Assembly: GCA_900541065.1 (NCBI GenBank)
Contig: UQIE01000001.1
Location: forward strand, 236,589-300,588
Source of the DNA: an uncultured Collinsella sp.
GTDB lineage: Bacteria > Actinomycetota > Coriobacteriia > Coriobacteriales > Coriobacteriaceae
Direction of reading: 5' to 3'
DNA: 64,000 nucleotides
Made by a program: the position numbers and the translations under genes. The notes beneath the pieces were generated by a model. It was given only the letters and a program-made list of their open reading frames with translations, was not told the origin of the DNA and ran no database searches. Positions 60,266-64,000 of the stretch are shown one piece after another; positions within the stretch are counted from its first letter, which is position 1, and every line of letters starts with the position of its first letter.

Positions 60266-62506
60266 CTATTTCTTAAACCGTGCACCCTGGCGTTTTCTGC
60301 CCGATGCGAACGTGGAACCCTTGCGGGCCTGCGAGCGTAAGCGCTCGATCGTCTCGTCCTCAGACGCACCCTCGAGCATCGCCCGAATCTGAACGACAAC
60401 ATCGCGCAGGCGCGCCGCCTCCTCAAAGTCCATAGCGGCAGAAGCGTTACGCATATCCTCTTCCATGGTTTCGACGATCCGCACAAGCTCGTCATGCGGC
60501 AGTTCTTCCAACTGCTCCGCAAGTGTCTGCTCGGGCGCCACCGTTTCCGGCACACCGCCCTCGCCCGACTCATCGGGCGTATAGAATGCGCCATGGCCAA
60601 GAGAGTCGCCCTTCGAGCGTCCCTTGGAGCCCACAGTTTTTTCGGCCTCGGCAATAAAACTTGAGATGTCGTTGATGGCCTTGCGCACTGTCTTGGGCAC
60701 AATGCCATGTTCTTCGTTATATGCCATCTGAATCTCGCGACGGCGCTGCGTCTCCTCGATGGCCTCTTTCATCGAATCGGTCACAACGTCTGCATACATG
60801 ATGACTTCGCCATCGGCGTTACGGGCCGCACGGCCAATCGTCTGAATCAGCGAACGGCGGTTGCGCAAGAAGCCTTCCTTATCGGCATCGAGAATTGCCA
60901 CCAGTGAGACCTCGGGAAGATCCAAGCCCTCGCGGAGCAGGTTGATGCCAACGAGAACATCGATCTTGCCCTCGCGCAGCGTTCGCAGGATCTCGACACG
61001 GTCCATTGTCGCCGTATCAGAGTGCATGTAATTGACCTTAATGCCCGCATCAAGTAGATGGTCGGTCAGGTCCTCGGCCATGCGTTTGGTCAACGTGGTC
61101 ACCAGCACGCGCTCCTTGCGGGCAACGCGCTCGCGAATCTCGTCCTCAAGATCGTCAATCTGACCGCGAACTGGACGCACGTCAATCTTGGGGTCGAGCA
61201 GGCCGGTCGGACGAATAATCTGCTCCACGTCGTTTTGGCTCACCCGCAGCTCGTAGTCGCCCGGCGTGGCCGAAACATAGATAAACTGGGGGATCCTTGC
61301 CTCAAACTCATCGAAACGAAGCGGGCGGTTATCGAGCGCCGAGGGCAGGCGAAAACCGTGTTCCACCAGCGTCACCTTACGCGAGCGGTCACCTTCGTGC
61401 ATGCCGCGAATCTGCGGCACCGTCACATGGCTCTCATCGATGATGCAGAGCATATCCTTGGGAAAGTAATCGATTAGGGTAAACGGCGGCTCACCCGGCT
61501 TGCGACCGTCCAGATGACGCGAGTAGTTCTCGATGCCGTTGCAAAAGCCCATCGTCTCGAGCATCTCAAGATCATAATCGGTACGCTGCTGCAGACGCTG
61601 CGCCTCGAGCAACTTGTCGGTCGCCTTGAGCTCCGCCACGCGCTTCTCGCATTCTTCGCTGATCGATTTCAGAGCCGCCTTGACCTTCGGCTTCTCGGTC
61701 ACGTAGTGCGATGCCGGCCATACGGGAATGGCCTCGTACTCACGAAGCATCTCACCGGTGACCTCATCGATCTCGGCAATCAGCTCGACCTCGTCGCCAA
61801 AGAACTCAAACCGCAACGGATGCTCGGCATAAGGCGGATACACGTCAACAACATCGCCGCGCACGCGGAACGTGCCACGTGCCAGGTCATAGTCATTGCG
61901 ATCATATTGAATGTCGATAAGTGCATGGATAAAGTCATCGCGCTCGAGCGGCACCTTCTTGTCGACGTTTGGAGCCAGACCCGCATAGTCCTCAGGAGAG
62001 CCAATGCCATAGATACACGAGACCGATGCGACAACGATCACATCACGTCGAGAGAGCAGCGACGCGGTCGCCTGATGGCGCAGCATCTCGACCTCTTCGT
62101 TAATCGAGGAGTCTTTCTCGATATATGTATCGCTTTGCGGCACATACGCCTCGGGCTGATAGTAGTCGTAGTACGAGACGAAGTAGACCACAGCGTTGTT
62201 GGGAAAGAACTCTTTGAGCTCGCTCGCAAGCTGAGCAGCGAGCGTTTTATTGGGGGCCATGACCAGCGTCGGCTTTCCCAGGGCCTCAATAGTCTTTGCC
62301 ATCGTGAAGGTCTTGCCCGAACCAGTCACGCCCAGCAAAACCTGATAGCGGTCTCCGTCCCTCACGCCCCGCACAAGTGACTCAATGGCCTTAGGCTGGG
62401 AACCAGCGGGCTCGTATGGAGACACGACCTTAAACGGCACATCAGCGCCCTCAACGCCAAAGCGCTTAAGTTCACCACCAACGCGTTCTACTTCAAATTC
62501 CGCCAT
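60266..62506 (-). CDS. uvrB: Excinuclease ABC subunit B
   Basis: The damage-verifying helicase of nucleotide excision repair. The 746 residues show Walker A GVTGSGKT near 58-65, the beta-hairpin YYDYYQPEAYVP, the DESHVT box, TIGRAARN and a C-terminal UVR motif near 690-725 that binds UvrC. The segment between helicase and UVR motif is longer than usual, Gly/Glu-rich. ATG 62506 has AGGAG before it. Confidence 0.97.
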   Translation of the reverse strand: MAEFEVERVGGELKRFGVEGADVPFKVVSPYEPAGSQPKAIESLVRGVRDGDRYQVLLGVTGSGKTFTMAKTIEALGKPTLVMAPNKTLAAQLASELKEFFPNNAVVYFVSYYDYYQPEAYVPQSDTYIEKDSSINEEVEMLRHQATASLLSRRDVIVVASVSCIYGIGSPEDYAGLAPNVDKKVPLERDDFIHALIDIQYDRNDYDLARGTFRVRGDVVDVYPPYAEHPLRFEFFGDEVELIAEIDEVTGEMLREYEAIPVWPASHYVTEKPKVKAALKSISEECEKRVAELKATDKLLEAQRLQQRTDYDLEMLETMGFCNGIENYSRHLDGRKPGEPPFTLIDYFPKDMLCIIDESHVTVPQIRGMHEGDRSRKVTLVEHGFRLPSALDNRPLRFDEFEARIPQFIYVSATPGDYELRVSQNDVEQIIRPTGLLDPKIDVRPVRGQIDDLEDEIRERVARKERVLVTTLTKRMAEDLTDHLLDAGIKVNYMHSDTATMDRVEILRTLREGKIDVLVGINLLREGLDLPEVSLVAILDADKEGFLRNRRSLIQTIGRAARNADGEVIMYADVVTDSMKEAIEETQRRREIQMAYNEEHGIVPKTVRKAINDISSFIAEAEKTVGSKGRSKGDSLGHGAFYTPDESGEGGVPETVAPEQTLAEQLEELPHDELVRIVETMEEDMRNASAAMDFEEAARLRDVVVQIRAMLEGASEDETIERLRSQARKGSTFASGRKRQGARFKK

Positions 62507-62557
62507 GGATACTCCTAACTCGTACATCTGCAGTATACGCAGGCGGTGGGCTTAGTC

Positions 62558-63139
62558 CTATACGAACCGATCGGGATAGAGAGTCTTATATCGAACCCAG
62601 GCATTATTGACGCGAATCAGATAAGCCTGAGTTTCAGGGAAGGTAATCGCATTATGGAGTGACGTGTTCTGCTGCGCCCATCCGTCGACATTGCCCATAC
62701 CGGCGTTATAGGCGGCGATGGCACTATCCGTCGACCCGTTGAAATAGGCGAGAAGATACGAGAGGTATGCGCAGCCAAACTCGATATTCGTAGCCGGATC
62801 GTTAAGATTGTCGACCGAATACTCCCCTCCGTCGACAAGGCCCTTGGCGATCATGTCCTGGGCAGTCTCGGGCATCAGCTGCATCAATCCCTGAGCACCC
62901 TGATTCGACTCGGCCTCGGGATCCCAATTCGATTCCGACTTAATGACAGCGCACACCAGATACGGATCCAGATTATGCGAAATACTCGATTGCTTTACAT
63001 ACGCCTCGTAGTCAATCGGATACAGCGGCTTAAAGAAAGCGGCAGGAGCACACGAGTAGACGAGCGAAATAAGGCCGAAGACGAACACAACGGCAAGTGG
63101 CGCCACGCGATACCACGTAAAGAAACGTGCCTTAGGCAT
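62558..63139 (-). CDS. Lytic transglycosylase (SLT domain), membrane-anchored
   Basis: A 193-residue enzyme that cleaves peptidoglycan glycan strands. One N-terminal helix (about 12-30) serves as anchor or uncleaved signal. The SLT fold shows catalytic Glu69 in KSESNW, GAQGLMQLMPETA, GCAYLSYLL and AYNAGMGNVDGW. Its start overlaps the coaE stop by eight bases (ATGCCTAA), so both are co-translated. Confidence 0.92.
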   Translation of the reverse strand: MPKARFFTWYRVAPLAVVFVFGLISLVYSCAPAAFFKPLYPIDYEAYVKQSSISHNLDPYLVCAVIKSESNWDPEAESNQGAQGLMQLMPETAQDMIAKGLVDGGEYSVDNLNDPATNIEFGCAYLSYLLAYFNGSTDSAIAAYNAGMGNVDGWAQQNTSLHNAITFPETQAYLIRVNNAWVRYKTLYPDRFV

Positions 63140-63773
63140 CGGCCTCCTCCTTATCCGGAGTATCTATAAACCCGTGGCATGCAAGCCATGAGTCAAGCTG
63201 CTCAAAGAGCGAATTATCGGCTGCCGAATTATCAATCACCGTTGTAGCGAGATTGCACAGCGCAGACTCATCGGGCTGGCAAGCAGAACGGGCATCGAAA
63301 TCAGATGGCTCCATGCCACGTTGAATAGCGCGCTCGCGACGAACTGACAAAGGGGCGCTAATGACCAGAATTTCATCAGCCAAGCCAAATGCATCCTCAA
63401 AACCAGTCGGAGCTGAAACCTCGACCACCGCAAAGGGATAACGGGGAGATGAAACCGTACAACAAACCGGATCGAGAATCCTAAGCGAAAGCTGTTCAAT
63501 CAGAACGGGATGCACGATGCCATTGAGCCGTGCGACCGAATCAGGAGAAGCGAAAGCTCGAGAAGCGAGGATACTGCGGCGAATGCCGCCTTCCTCATCC
63601 AAAATGTCCCAACCGAATTCATCCGCGAGAGCATTGACGATATCAGAGCCCGGCACATACAGCGATTTTGCAAGCTCATCCAGATCGATAAGCATAGCGC
63701 CACGAGATTCGAAATAGCGGCAGGCAGTCGACTTACCCGAAGCAATATTGCCCAAGACAAATACGGTAAACAT
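63132..63773 (-). CDS. coaE: Dephospho-CoA kinase
   Basis: Adds the 3'-phosphate in the last step of CoA synthesis. The 213 residues have the P-loop GNIASGKS near 8-15, DLDELAKSLY, the HPVL motif near 112 and the lid RRERAIQRG. ATG 63773 has GGAGG five bases before it; a TTG one codon earlier is less likely. The coaE-lytic transglycosylase pair recurs in actinobacteria-type gene orders only loosely, so the coupling may be local. Confidence 0.92.
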   Translation of the reverse strand: MFTVFVLGNIASGKSTACRYFESRGAMLIDLDELAKSLYVPGSDIVNALADEFGWDILDEEGGIRRSILASRAFASPDSVARLNGIVHPVLIEQLSLRILDPVCCTVSSPRYPFAVVEVSAPTGFEDAFGLADEILVISAPLSVRRERAIQRGMEPSDFDARSACQPDESALCNLATTVIDNSAADNSLFEQLDSWLACHGFIDTPDKEEADA

Positions 63774-63903
63774 CAAGCCCTCCCTAACGCCAATGCGAGT
63801 AATTATCGCTCAAATAAACTAGATGGACTCAAAAAACAGCCAAACAGTAAGAGCGCATACGGGGAAGCTAGGTCCCAAAGCACAACATGTATATAACGCA
63901 AAA

Positions 63904-63931
63904 AAGGGGGAGGCCGCGAGGCCTCCCCCTT
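63904..63931 (-). terminator. Terminator between the edge gene and coaE
   Basis: A 12-bp stem AAGGGGGAGGCC/GGCCTCCCCCTT with a 4-base loop and a T-run on the minus strand. It ends a gene that enters from beyond the window. Confidence 0.9.
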
Positions 63932-63932
63932 C

Positions 63933-64000
63933 TCAGTTCAAGCGTACGGCTCGGTGCCGTCCACCGGTCAGCGGCGCCCTGGCCTCCCACGGGCTGACCC
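63933..64000 (-). CDS. 3' end of a gene leaving the window (tentative)
   Basis: One minus-strand frame is open from the window edge to a TGA at 63933-63935, ending APLTGGRHRAVRLN, and is followed at once by a strong terminator. The position suggests a real gene end, but only about 21 residues are visible and I do not recognise them. Confidence 0.3.
   Translation of the reverse strand, partial: VSPWEARAPLTGGRHRAVRLN

Overview
The window looks like a chromosomal piece of a high-GC, low-oxygen gut actinobacterium, most likely Coriobacteriia close to Collinsella. The reasons are the gene content (WhiA and RapZ, class III ribonucleotide reductase, sialic acid use, peptide uptake), strong AGGAGG-type ribosome sites, frequent GTG/TTG starts, and codon use that leaves long false antisense frames. 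The genus is an inference. No phage, insertion sequence, CRISPR array or rRNA was seen.

Layout. 1-8.4 kb: a secreted protein; O-acetylhomoserine sulfhydrylase (metY) with a short Cys-containing leader ORF and a divergent LysR regulator; RNase HI; an oxidoreductase with acylphosphatase; a Fur-family regulator; a HAD phosphatase; a UreE-like/SlyD-like pair. 8.4-15.6 kb: M19 dipeptidase, YgjP-type protease, a folE-HD-folB folate cluster, and nrdD/nrdG with tandem NrdR-like boxes. 15.9-21.9 kb: tRNA genes (Val, three Gly, Cys, Leu) around a GH13 glucosidase and a partner-switching pair (STAS-kinase fusion plus SpoIIE-type phosphatase). 22.4-28.4 kb: an oppABCDF operon. 28.7-33.8 kb: the glycolytic run gap-pgk-tpiA-gpmI, then secG. 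34-35.8 kb: rapZ-whiA.

35.9-46.4 kb is the most interesting block. Nine minus-strand genes run from a lipoprotein binding protein through a Dpp/Sat-type ABC transporter (with a permease-ATPase fusion) and two CE7-like esterases, one without its nucleophile serine, to NanA-, NanK- and NanE-like enzymes. Together they read as a sialic acid uptake, de-O-acetylation and catabolism locus, with a perfect palindrome at its candidate promoter. The rest holds ybaK-murJ-uvrC, uvrA, an LtaS-like sulfatase, an Mrp ATPase, two FAD oxidoreductases, uvrB, a lytic transglycosylase and coaE.

Outside genes, the spacers carry unusually long nested palindromes. Two near 22 kb are each 125 bp with perfect 29-bp arms but unrelated sequence. 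Three tRNA promoters share an A/T-rich inverted repeat abutting a TTGC -35 element.
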